Shown here: in pieces, positions 37,022 to 48,045 of the stretch | Layout of the letters: each line of letters opens with the position of its first letter | How positions within the stretch are numbered: the stretch's first letter is position 1 | Assembly (NCBI RefSeq): GCF_024713945.1 | Contig: NC_134680.1 | Span: 563,001-627,000, forward strand | Direction of reading: 5' to 3' | Source: Dermatophagoides farinae | Taxonomy: Eukaryota > Arthropoda > Arachnida > Sarcoptiformes > Pyroglyphidae | DNA length: 64,000 nt | Notes under the pieces: model-generated | Told to the model about the DNA's origin: nothing | The model's input: only the letters and a program-made list of their open reading frames with translations | Database searches by the model: none | Position numbers and translations under genes: made by a program

Positions 37022-38541
37022 ATGAATTACATTCTGGACGTGGAATCCCGTTTATGGAAACGTTTTATGCAAAATGCATATTATCGCCGATTACATAATC
37101 ATATATTCTATCTATATTATTATGATGATCGTATTCGTCGAAATTATCGTCGACAACAAATGGATACGGCAACAATCAATTCATCATCGAATGGAAGGAA
37201 GAAAATGAATGATAATGATGATTATGAACAATTGAAATCGATTGATTATAATCAAATTGATTATGATAGCAATGTACCGTTACGACGATCATTTTGGAAT
37301 TGTATCGTACCAGGTATAATGTCAACGATTCAAACACTCGGTGCTGGCCTTTATGCTCTATCACCAAGTTATTTTCAACAATACTCATTTATCGGTACAT
37401 TCGCTCGTTTCAATCCACCAGAAGGTCGTGAATATTTTCTGACCGCATGGGCAATATCGGCATTTTCCGTCGTCATCATGATGCTCTGTATACCAACACG
37501 AGTACGACAATTTCGTTTTGTTCGCATACTTTTTTTGAATAATAATGATCGCCATCGTTTAACAAATGAAGAATTTGAACAATTTGAACGATCACGTGAT
37601 CGTATACTATCGGCTGTTCGTAGTTTTATGTGTGTGGTCATTTTGATTTTTCCATTCGGTTTCATACCGACGATCATACAGCTAGAAGCGTATAAAATTT
37701 CAATGTTTTGGACAGTTTTCTGGTTCATCATAATCAATACAAATATCTGGTATCTTTTCATGAGTAAGTACGACGACAATGATTCCATTAAATTTTCCCT
37801 ACTTTCCATTTTTTCCATTTATAGCGCAATATTATTTCCCAATTTTCATCGTTATGATTCAATATTATTTCCGTATGCGTTTACGTAATCTACAGAAACG
37901 TTTGTTACGTTTACAGCAATGTTTTCATCGTTATAATCATTTGGATTTGGATTCTGGTGGCAATGTTAGATTGAATCAGCAAGCAAAAATCTGGCGTCGT
38001 CAAATAAATAATGAATTTCTACGTATAAATCGCCTTTATGTTGAATTGCGTCGTGAAATTTATTCAAATAGTAATCAATTAAGACGATTTGTTACGACAA
38101 TATTCACTGATCTTAGTATGCAATCAACATATCTTATATCGGTAGTTTTATTCACTAAAATAGCACCAGCAATAACATTGGTTATAATGCAAATCACTAC
38201 AGGTATAACAACAATGTTGTTAATATTTCTTTTTAGTTGTTCAATGTTGGAATTTGAAGATCGTAAATTTTTCAATCAAAAACAAAAATGTCTCAATATT
38301 GGCAATGTAAAACGGAATATTTTTACCAGCAAAAATTCTATTAAGGTGAATATATTAAATCCAATTGATTGATTAACATTCTAATCTATATAAATCTATT
38401 TCTACCTAGCTTGACACACCAATCGAACAAACAGTTGGTTTTACAATTATACATGATATTACCATTAATTCCGAGTTATCCGTCACTGTTTTGGTTAATA
38501 TTAGTACATTTTTCTTTTTGCTTGCATCACGAATTCGTTGA
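37022..38541 (+). CDS. Gustatory-receptor-like multi-pass membrane protein, copy 2
   Basis: Exons 37022-37763, 37825-38345 and 38410-38541, 464 aa, with introns of 61 and 64 bp in the same places and phases as copy 1. It is nearly identical to copy 1 over most of its length (DSNVPLRRSFWNCIVPGI, FARFNPPEGREYFLTAW, FEQFERSRDRILSAVRSF). It differs mainly in membrane segments and ends with the full C-terminal segment (SVTVLVNISTFFFLLASRIR). It is the recent duplication partner of copy 1. The role is likely ligand-gated chemoreception if it is a true GR; the alternative is an unrelated mite-specific membrane family. Confidence 0.65.
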
Positions 38542-39156
38542 TCATTACAAGGCCAGAGATGAGGACGACGTGAAGTATTTTTGGCATTACTAAATAATAA
38601 CGGGACAAAAAAGAATCAATAAAATAGATTTGAAAAAAAAAATGAAAAAAAAAAATTTAATGACAAAATTAATACCCCACATACAAATCAAATAGTGTTA
38701 CAATAGGCATTAAACATTTGAAAATAATAATTAATCCAGATAAAAAATGAATGAATAAATTGAAATAAAATTTTTCATTGAATTGCGTGTCCATTTTCGT
38801 TAAAATAGTTGTCATCGTTTTGATATATATGAAATAAAATCATCAAAAAAAAAAAAAATGGCAATTATGTTGTTTGGTTGACAATTTTTCTTTTTTTTTC
38901 AGTGGTGTTTGTGTTGTACACTATAAATCGATCGATGATGGTCTCACAACATGTAATTAACATTTGAAATGGATTTTTTTGTTTGTTTGTTTGTTGGTTT
39001 CAAAAATGGATTTTTTTTTGTTTGTTTGTATATGGATGAAACACAATCTTCAGATGAAAATTAGCGTCAAGAGCCAAGAACATCTTCATGAAAAGACAAA
39101 AACGAGAAAGAATCTTCGTTTTTGTTTGGAAAGATTTGATGCTATAAATATCGAAA
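38542..39156. repeat. Second copy of the receptor-array spacer
   Basis: Matches 36493-37021 with substitutions and indels: the same gaggacgacgtgaagtattt block after the stop, and the same ggaaagattt/ataaatatcgaaaatg block before the next start. No gene is seen. Confidence 0.7.
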
Positions 39157-40567
39157 ATGAATTACATTCTGGATGTAGAATCACGTTTATGGAAACGATT
39201 TATGCGCAATAAATATTATCGTCATATTCATAATCATGTATTCTATCTATATTATTATGATGATCATATTCGTCGAAATTATCGTCGTCGACAACAACAA
39301 CAACAACAATCACGGCCATCGAATTTTGATCATTGGGAATCAATGGATTATGAACAGATTGATTTCGACAACAACATTCGGTTACGTCGATCATTTTGGA
39401 ATGTTATCATACCAGGTTTGATGTCCACAATACAAACAATCGGTGCTGGCCTATATGTATTATCGCCTGGTTATTTTCAACAATTTTCATTTTTCAACAC
39501 TTTTGCACGATTCAATACACCAGAAGGACGGATATATTTTCTTACTGCATGGGCAATATCAGCAGGTTCAGTAGTCATAATGTTATTTTATTGTCTACCA
39601 ACACGTTTAGAACAATTTCAATTTCTTCGTATACTTCGTATGAATTCTGGTAATAATCATCGATTGAATGCTAAAGAATTCGAACACTATGAACGAACAC
39701 GTGATCGTACATTTTCAGCTATACGTAGTTTTATGTCCATTTTTGGACTACTATTTCCATTCGGTTTCATACCAATAATGATTGAACAAGAAGCATATAA
39801 AATTTCATTATTTTGGACCATTTTCTGGTTCATCATAATCAATATGAATCAATGTTATCTATCAACAGCTCAATATTTTAGTCCAATATTTATTACATTA
39901 CTACAATATTATTTCCGATTACGGCAACGTAATCTACAGAAACGTTTACTACGTTTACAGCGACGTTTTCATATAAAACAAAATATAATCAACAACAACA
40001 ACAAGATATGGATACGGAAAATAAATAATGATATTGTTCGCATTAATCGTTTATATGATGAATTACGACAGGAAATTCATTCGGCCAGCAATCAATCACG
40101 TAGATTTGTAACGGCAATATTTTTCGATCTTTGTTTACAGGCAACATATCTGATATCGGTGGCCATATTCACATTGGTTGCACCGGCCATAAAATTGGCC
40201 ATATTGCAGATTACCATTGGCATTATAACAATGTTGGCAACATTTTTATATAGTTCATCAATGATTGAACATGAAGATTGGAAATTTTATTGTCTAAAAC
40301 AAAAATGTCTTAATCATTTTAGTAATTCTAAACAGAATATTGTCACCATCAAGAATTTGATCAAGGTTTGTCAATAATAATTTATGGCAAAACGAAAAAA
40401 TTTCTAAAAAAAAAAAATTTTCTTCCACACCATAGCTTGGTACACCGATCGAACGATCATTTGGTTTCACATTGATACATGATATTGTCATTAGTTCGCA
40501 TTTATCCGTCACTGTTTTGATTAATATTAGCACATTTTTCTTTTTGCTTGCATCACAATTTCGTTGA
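39157..40567 (+). CDS. Gustatory-receptor-like multi-pass membrane protein, copy 3 (lacks first intron)
   Basis: Exons 39157-40365 and 40436-40567, 446 aa. It is the most diverged member: it shares MNYILDVESRLWKRFM, FNTPEGRIYFLTAWAISA, FPFGFIPIM and LQKRLLRLQRRFH, but has a Gln tract in place of the DTATINSSS insert. The region that carries intron 1 in copies 1 and 2 is uninterrupted here (QCYLSTAQYFSPIFITLLQY). Exon 2 encodes TPIERSFGFTLIHDIVI and the last membrane segment (VTVLINISTFFFLLASQFR). The 70-bp last intron is retained in place. Confidence 0.65.
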
Positions 40568-40691
40568 TAGAATGAGAAAAGAGCTAGAAATTAATTAATT
40601 TGATAATTTAAATAAATTGAACAATCAAATGATAAATTGTGTGAATTTTAATCGAGTTAAAAAAATTTGTGCAATACAAATCGGTTTTGAT

Positions 40692-41056
40692 TCAATCATT
40701 TTCTTTGTCAACATTTTGTTGTTGTTGTTGTTGTTGTTTCATATCGGCGGTGGTCGTTTGTTCAACAACAAAATTGACCAAATCGTTAAAACCATCGTCA
40801 GTGATGACCGTTGCATCACAATGATGATCAAACAATGAAGATAACGATGTTCCAATTGGTTGTTCTGCTTGTTGTTTATATGTTTGTAATATTTGTAGCT
40901 TTTCTTCTTCACTCAACCTGAAATCTGATTCTTGTGTCTCGTTTTCGTCATCGCCATAATCATCAGCTAATCGGATATTAACGGATAATAATCATCATCA
41001 TCATTCCATTGAGATGACTGGTCCTGCTGCTGCTGTTGTTCTTGACTTATTCTCGA
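40692..41056 (-). pseudogene. Degenerate Gln/Asp-rich open frame
   Basis: On the minus strand, one frame reads SRISQEQQQQQDQSSQWNDD and ends at a stop near 40974. The next frame continues immediately as ADDYGDDENETQESDFRLSE, LQILQTYKQQAEQPIGTS and FNDLVNFVVEQTTTADM, ending after a Gln tract at 40692. The match in style suggests one protein tail broken by a single-base shift. No start codon is usable. It is either a decayed gene copy or the last exon of something unseen. Confidence 0.35.
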
Positions 41057-41220
41057 ATCAGTTGGTTATGTAATTTCTTTGTTTCCATGTGTCATATTTG
41101 TTTTTTTTTTGTAAAAAAAATAGTAAGAATTAATTGAAAACGAGAATAGTGATCTTTTGAACGACAAAATCATATGACCATGATCAATTTCTTAGAAATG
41201 ATTATGATGAAACAAATTTG

Positions 41221-42066
41221 TTTTACATTTTGTTTTGAGCCAAAAAAAAAACAAACAGACGAGATTGTTTATCACTACATGATTGTGATTAAATTAAAAT
41301 TGATTGAAGTGAATTATGTAAAGACAGTGGTGATCAACGTCATTTTATAGCATTGCATTGCACAAACCAACTCCCAAAATTGTAGATAATAATTTGGTTG
41401 ATAATAACATTAATCACACGGAGATGAAATGTTTACACACATAAACACCCAATGGTTTTATTACTTTCATATATAAATCGTGTAATAACAAGTGTGGAAT
41501 ATCATCTTTCTTTTTAGAATTTCATTCAAAAATCATTATCTGAATATTTTGAAAAAAATGCCCGGCGGTGATTGGATTCCGGTCCTGTCACAGATGAAAT
41601 CTTTTGTTCAGGTTATGACCGGTGATGTGGAAGGCGCCCGTCAAACTCAGGAAAATTTTTCTCGTGAATGTCCTATCGTTTCGCAAGCAAGATCTGTAGT
41701 AGAATTGGCTAGTGGTAATGAAGAAGCAGCTATAGAAACTCAAAGTCGATGTCTTACTACTATGAACGATTTTGTTGATGGTGTACCTATCGTTGGTCAT
41801 GTCAAAGGTTAGTGTGGTTTGACGTTCCTCTAATTTATTCTCTTAATTCAACATTTTTTTTTGTCTCACAATAGGTGGAATTCAACATTTGACTGGCGAT
41901 CATGAAGGAGGCGATCGAGCATTGAATGCTGCATCAAGAATTTCGGTAAATCGAAAACCACAACAGGTAAAAAAAAAATTCAAAATGGGTGTTTTTAATA
42001 AAGAAAATTTTCTATTTTAGTGATGGGGGAGCCAGAGCTGTTGCTGCCGTAACCACCGAAGGTTTA
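41221..42066 (+). repeat. Unit 1 of a tandem duplication (partner from 42085)
   Basis: The 5' flank block ttttacattttgttttgagc starts at 41221 and recurs at 42085. Exon 1, the intron and part of exon 2 are then repeated in order, with starts at 41558 and 42461. Unit 1 stops matching at ggttta (42061-42066), where the second flank begins, so the duplication breakpoint lies inside exon 2 of the first gene. Confidence 0.85.
41558..42023 (+). pseudogene. Truncated first copy of the MPGxDWIPV gene
   Basis: Exon 1 (41558-41807) and intron (41808-41874) match copy 2 closely. Exon 2 starts in frame (GIQHLTGDHEGGDRALNAA) but after IS runs into unique sequence (VNRKPQQ). An intron-like 75-bp insertion with a gt...ttttag shape follows, after which an in-frame tga appears. 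The hydrophobic Gly-rich C-terminal half of copy 2 is absent because the duplication broke there. It may still give a 114-aa product consisting only of the GD-x-E-x-A repeats. Confidence 0.6.
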
Positions 42067-42460
42067 AAACTTGATAATAATGTATTTTACATTTTGTTTT
42101 GAGCAAAAAAAAAAATCAAACAGACGAGATTATTTATGTCTGCATGCTTGTAGTAGTTAAATTAATAAGCTTGATTAAAGTGAATTATTATTATGAGAAA
42201 CAAAAACAAAACTTGATAATAATTCGGTTTGCTATAGCAGCATCAATCACACAGCGAATGGAATGTTGTTTACTGCAACAATTGATTTAAGGACCGTCAT
42301 TTATGAACGGCCACACATATGACTTAAAAACAACACTCAAACAAATCATACCACAGATGAAACAAACAAATAAACAAACAAACGTTCTGTTCTGAAACGG
42401 ACACATAACGAATTTTTTTCATTCCTTTTTTTTGAGTAAATAAAATATTCTGGCAAAAAG

Positions 42461-43245
42461 ATGCCCGGCTATGATTGGATACCTGTCGTGTCACAGGTGA
42501 AATCGCTTGTTCAGGTTATCACCGGTGATGTGGAAGGTGCCCGTCAAACTCAAGAAAATTTTTCTCGTGAATGTCCTATCGTTTCGCAAACAAGATCGGC
42601 AATAGAATTGGCTAGTGGTGATAAAGAAACAGCTAAAAAAACTCAATATCAATGTCTTGGTACTATGAGTAATTTTGTCGATTTTTTACCTATCGTTGGT
42701 CATTTCAAAGGTTAGTGGTTTGATGTTCCTCTAATTTATTCTCTTAATTCAACATTTTTTTTTGTCTCACAATAGGTGGAATTCAACATTTGACTGGCGA
42801 TCATGAAGAAGGCAATCATGCATTGAAAGCTGCCACAAGAACTTCGGTAATGATGGGAGCTGGAGCTGTTGCTACCATATTCACCGGAGGTTTAACGGCC
42901 ATACTTGCTGGAATTGCTGTTGGTGCAGCATTCGACAGTTCCGATAGTATAATCCATAATGAACCAAGAGGATTGTTTGCAGCAGTAGATAAAGCTGTAA
43001 ATAAACCAACAGGTGGAAATGTTTTCGATGCAGCAATGGGTGTTGTTGGCTATGGTATGGCTGGCTATAGTGGTAGTAAAATTGGAACAAAAATGCCAGA
43101 TAATAACCAAGTGGTTGAATTGGGATCTAAAATGGCAGCCGATATTCATAAATTAAATGCTGTCATTGGCCTAGCCCTTACTTTTGGCAAAGAGATCACA
43201 TCTTTGAATTCAAAAATTAACAAAATCACATGGAAAAAAAGCTAA
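42461..43245 (+). CDS. Uncharacterised protein: GD-x-E-x-A-x3-TQ repeats plus glycine-rich hydrophobic region
   Basis: Exons 42461-42710 and 42776-43245, 239 aa, no signal peptide. The N-terminal half holds three related repeats of about 35 residues: VKSLVQVITGDVEGARQTQ, SAIELASGDKETAKKTQ and GGIQHLTGDHEEGNHALKAA. The second and third are each preceded by a PIV motif (ECPIVSQ, LPIVGH). A glycine/alanine-rich hydrophobic stretch follows (MMGAGAVATIFTGG, LTAILAGIAVGAAF), then a PTGGNVFDAAMGVVGYGMAG segment and a Lys-rich end. I recall similar uncharacterised proteins in other invertebrates but cannot name a family. A membrane-inserting or vesicle-associated role is inference. Confidence 0.75.
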
Positions 43246-43541
43246 AAATATGGAGACAATATAGTCAAAACTGAAATTTTTGTTGTTTTTTTTATTCTCA
43301 TTTTTCATTTTTATCAATTAAAAAATTTTCAATAATAAATCAATACAAATCAATGTAAAGTGTTATTTTGTGGAAATGAAATGAAGAACAAAAATAAACA
43401 AAAAGAAAAATAAATGAAAAAAAAATGGAAATCAAAATCTTCAGAACAATAATAATGAGAATGATGATGATGAAAAAAAAAAATGTTAGAATTTCAGAAA
43501 TAATCGTTGTGGTTGTTGTTGTTGTTGTTTTGTTTTTTTTT

Positions 43542-43934
43542 TCACAAAAATGATAGATAAATTTTACGATCATTTAAATATTGTTTATCCAATGTACGAA
43601 TTGCATGTTCAACATCGGCACGTGAATGAAATTGTATTTGAGCTTCTTGTAGCTGTTGTTGTTGTTGTTGTTGTATGTCCAAATCTTTTGAATCATTAGA
43701 CGATGATTGATGATTATGATGATGATCATCATCTTTTATCGATGGACGAATCTTTATTCGATTCGGTGTTATATGATAATCATTGAAAAATCTACATAAA
43801 TCATCTACATTTGTTTTATGTGATAAATTTTTCATTATCAATGTTAATGATTTATCAAATACAAGTAATGGTGATTGATTTGTTCTAGGTCCTGGTCCAC
43901 GACGACCACCACCGAATTTTCCGCCACCTGATTT

Positions 43935-43965
<31 letters not shown>

Positions 43966-46742
43966 TGTAGCATTGATGGTTGTTGTCTTGGTGGCGGTAC
44001 ACTTGAACGTACAATTTCATATGCAACTGGACGTATATTGATACGTTCACCTAATAAACGTGATCCACTCATATCTAATGCACGATTTTGATCATCTTTC
44101 GTAAGGAATTCAACAAACGCTTCACCAGCATTCATTTTATCCGTTGTTAACATTATATGTACGGCATATGTATCGATATTGGATTTGGCAAAAAATTGTT
44201 TCAAATCCGGTGTACTAACATGTTTTCCAAGACCACGAACCAATACACAATATGTAAGTGGACCCTGTTGTTGTTGTTGTTGTCGTTGATTGTGATGATT
44301 ATAATGGTTACTACTTCCACTACCACCATATGATGGTGGTGGTGGTGGTCCATTTCCTGCTCCTCTGCCACCACCATTATTACCACGCATAAATTTTGGC
44401 GGTGGTGGTGCACTTGGCAAATGATAAGTTGGTCCAAATTGTTCATACAATAACCACGGTATTAATTCAATATAACGATGTCCCATATTACGCATATTAT
44501 AGCTCATTGCATGATCAACATCTTGACGATCATGAAATTCAACAAATGCATTACCAGTAGGTTTTGATCGGTTATCGAATTCAATTTCAATATGAAATAA
44601 TTTGATTGGATCAAAAAAATGTGCAACATCTTTTGTTGTACAATTGGCAAATGGTAATCCTTTCATGAATAGAGCATTTTCTTTAAAACGTGGTTGATAT
44701 TTACCACGATGATGATTGGAATGATGATGATGATGATGAGATGATGATTGTGATGAGGATGGCGGTGGTGGTGGTGGACCCATTCCACCATTAAATTGTG
44801 ATGACGGTTGTGGAGGTGGTGGTGGTGGACCACGATTAAATGAACCAATTTCTTCTGAAGGATTTCTATAATAATTATTATTATCTCGATATGGATCAGA
44901 TTGTGGTGGTAATGGACGTTGTCCACCTGTTGAATTCAATGGTGGATTAGCAATCAATGGTGGTTGTTGTAATAATGGACCAGTGTTTGATTGATTTGTC
45001 ATCGATGGACCATTACCATTGCCGTTATTATTATTATTATTACCAATATCATCCAATGGTTGAACTTGTATACGACGATCACATAGATAACGATTATTAT
45101 ATGTTAATGCTTGTTCCCATTCTTTTGGTGAACCAAAACGTACCAATGCAATGCCTGTTGGAAATCCTTTTGAATCATAAAATATTTTGATATTATCTTC
45201 ATCAAGAAATAATGGTTGAAAAAATTTTATCAAATCTATCGATTTTACATTGAATGGTAAATCATTCAATTGTAATGTAAACATTTGATGTTGTTGTGGT
45301 GGTGGTGGTTGTGGTTGCTGTTGTTGTGGTTGTGGCTGCCGAATTGATTGTGGTATCATCATTGTTGATTGTTGTTGTTGTGGTGGTGGTGGTAGTTGAC
45401 CATATGCAGATGATTGAGGCATCGGTGGTTGATGAATCGAATCCATTTTTCGGTTATTATAATCAACGACAGATGTTTGTCGATAATTATTATTATTATT
45501 CCCATTATTATTATCATTCCATCCTCCTTGTTGTTGTTGTTGTCCTATTCCTGTTATTATTCCATCTCGATCACCATCAATTGTATTTGTATTGTTTGAT
45601 ACACCTGGCATAATATTTGGTTGTTGTCTATATGATGATCCATATGAAGATTCTTGTTGCTGTTGTTGTGATAATTGTTGTGTATAATTTGTTGTTGTTG
45701 AATATCGTGGATCTAAATTATTATTATTATTATTATTGTTATTGGATCCAATTAATGTTTGTGGCTGTGATGATGGTTGTAATGATCGCATCAATCCAGT
45801 TTGCATTGTATTTGCTGATGATGATTCTAATGTATTGGATTTTATTTGATCAGAAGAATAACGTTGTTGATGACCAATTTCCGAACGATTTATTGATGGT
45901 GGACTACGGCTACGACTACGACTACGTCTACGATATGATTGTAATTCTTGACGATCATTTTGTCGATGATGACCATAAGTTGATGGTGGTTGTGGTGGAC
46001 CACGATGATAATCAATTGTTGATTGTGATGATTGAGATAATTGTTGTGATTGCATGGATGATGGTGGTGGCGGATATCTAGCTATTTGTGATTGAACACC
46101 AACACCACCAGCAGCCATCATTACGGTCATAGATCCAGGATAATAACCACCAGTTGGATTAGATAATGGTTGTGGCGGTTGTTGATGTTGTACTGTAGTA
46201 GCCGGATATTGTGGTTGTTGTTGTTGTGTTGGATAATTATTACCCGGATGTAATGGTTGTTGTTGTTGTTGATGCTGCTGTTGTTGTGGTATGGGTGGTT
46301 GTAATTGTTTTTGTGATACAAGTTGCGGTGGTTGTTGTTGTTGTTGTTGTTGCATTGGCATATTTGAACCAATATTTCCAACAGAACCGGAAATCATTTG
46401 TGGCTTTGTTGGTGTTACTGATGCTACTGCTACTGCTACTGATGATAATGCTGTTTGTGGCATAATCGATATTGTTTGATTACGTGCAGCATCAATAACA
46501 CGTTGCATTTCATTTCTTGAGCTTAATAATAATTTAATTCTTGATCCTTTTATAATATTACCATTACGTTCCATTGCTTGTCGTGCATCTTCATCATTAG
46601 CAAATGCAATGAATGCATCACCATTTTCACCACCAACAATATGTACACCACCATCGGGTATTTGTAATCCTTGAAAAAATCTTCGTATATCCAATGAATT
46701 TGCTTCCAATGGTAGATTCTGTAATCGTATTATGATCGACAT
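43542..46742 (-). CDS. RBM12: RBM12-like protein with five RRMs
   Basis: Single exon, 1066 aa. The N-terminal RRM (MSIIIRLQNLPLEANSLDIR; IPDGGVHIVGGENGDAFIAF) is the SWAN/RBM12 signature. A long Gln/Pro/Asn-rich region with an SR patch (RRRSRSRSRSPP) follows. RRM2 begins near residue 486 (FTLQLNDLPFNVKSIDLI), RRM3 near 690 (NALFMKGLPFANCTTKDV), RRM4 near 830 (YCVLVRGLGKHVSTPDLK) and RRM5 near 966 (LTLIMKNLSHKTNVDDLC) to the end. Human RBM12 also has an intronless coding region. It is probably a nuclear RNA-binding regulator of splicing. Gln/His codon runs generate many long antisense frames, which I discount. It is divergent from the zinc-finger gene at 48046. Confidence 0.88.
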
Positions 46743-48045
46743 TTTTTTTTTTTTTTTTTTAGTTTCGTTTCGAAAAAATTATTCCATACAAAATGATAAT
46801 GTGTCCTTCCAATATGTAATATGTTTCAGAAAAAAATTTTTCCAAATCGTTATCGTTGGTTTGTTAGTGTGTGTGTGTGTGTCTGTGTCAATAATAATGA
46901 GAAAAAAAATCGGTTTTACAAATTTGGATTGTTTGCGTGCGTGTGTGTGTATGTGTGAAAAAAAAATCAAAAATTTTCCAATTTCAATTATGATTGAATT
47001 CGATTCGATCGATAGTGAAGCCAATTGGATCCAAAAAAAAAAAAAATAAAAAAATTTCTTTCCTTCTGTCTTGTTCGATAATTTTTGTTTTTAAAACAAT
47101 CGATTCTCCTTGGTTGATTAATAATAGAATGTTTTCCAAATTTTGTACGTTTCAAAAACAAAACAAAAAATGATTGAAATCCATAAAAGAAAAGAAAGAA
47201 ATTTCCATGAAAAATTATTAATTAATGATAAGAATTATAAATGAAAAAATTCCAAACCGCGATCAATGGTGAAATAAAAATTTTTTCTTGTTCATTCATC
47301 CATTATCATTATCTATATGTAAATGTAAATGGCAATAATTTTTGTTCCTTTATAATGATAGGATAGGATTTTCCATAAATTATGTATAATCAGATGAAAT
47401 TATTTGATGATTTTGTTTTCAAGGTGTTCAAAATTAACCAACAACACGGGGATACAGATGTCAATCAATCAATCAATTATTTGAAGATGAAAAAAAAATC
47501 AAAGCTCAAAAAAAAAAATATTTCACATGGATGAAAATTCGTTGAATGAACACATGAACAACACAAATGACCATTCATTCACATGGAAAATGTTTGTTCT
47601 TTGTTTGTTTGTTTTTCGGTCCAAATCCAAGTTTTCGATATTTTTCTATTCTTTTTTCTATGTTCCTCTCTTGTTTTCTGTCCCGTATATTTTTAATAAC
47701 CAATATAATCTCAAAGCCAATAATACCCGATAATAATAGTCGATAATGATAATGATGATGAGGATGAGTTCTTTTTCCGAAAGAATCGTTTTTACCACAA
47801 GAGAAAAAAAAATTGTAGAAATTCAATTTGATGATGATTTGTTAGAAAACAAAAATGTGAAATAATAACAACAAAAAAATGAGTCAAACAATGAAATGAG
47901 TCACAAAGTGAGCGAATGCGCACACAAAAAAAATCGTTCGACCATAATCGATACAATCGATTGTTTTTATTTATTATTTATTTTTTTTTATAACCACCTT
48001 TTTTTCTGTTTTCAAATTCAACATTTTTTTGAGTTTTATGTTTTG
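46743..48045. promoter_or_regulatory. Bidirectional promoter region (RBM12-like / HINFP-like)
   Basis: 1.3 kb between two divergent start codons. AT-rich, with (GT)n near 46870 and homopolymers. No TATA box is evident on either side, consistent with housekeeping genes; no coding region is seen. Confidence 0.45.

Noticed and set aside
36829-37098. 89-aa frame upstream of receptor copy 2
   Set aside because: It overlaps the real start in another frame and consists of duplicated spacer sequence.
44957-46479. Several Val/Tyr/Ile-rich plus-strand frames opposite the RBM12-like gene
   Set aside because: Antisense shadows of Gln, Asn and Pro codon runs; the minus strand carries clear RRM domains.
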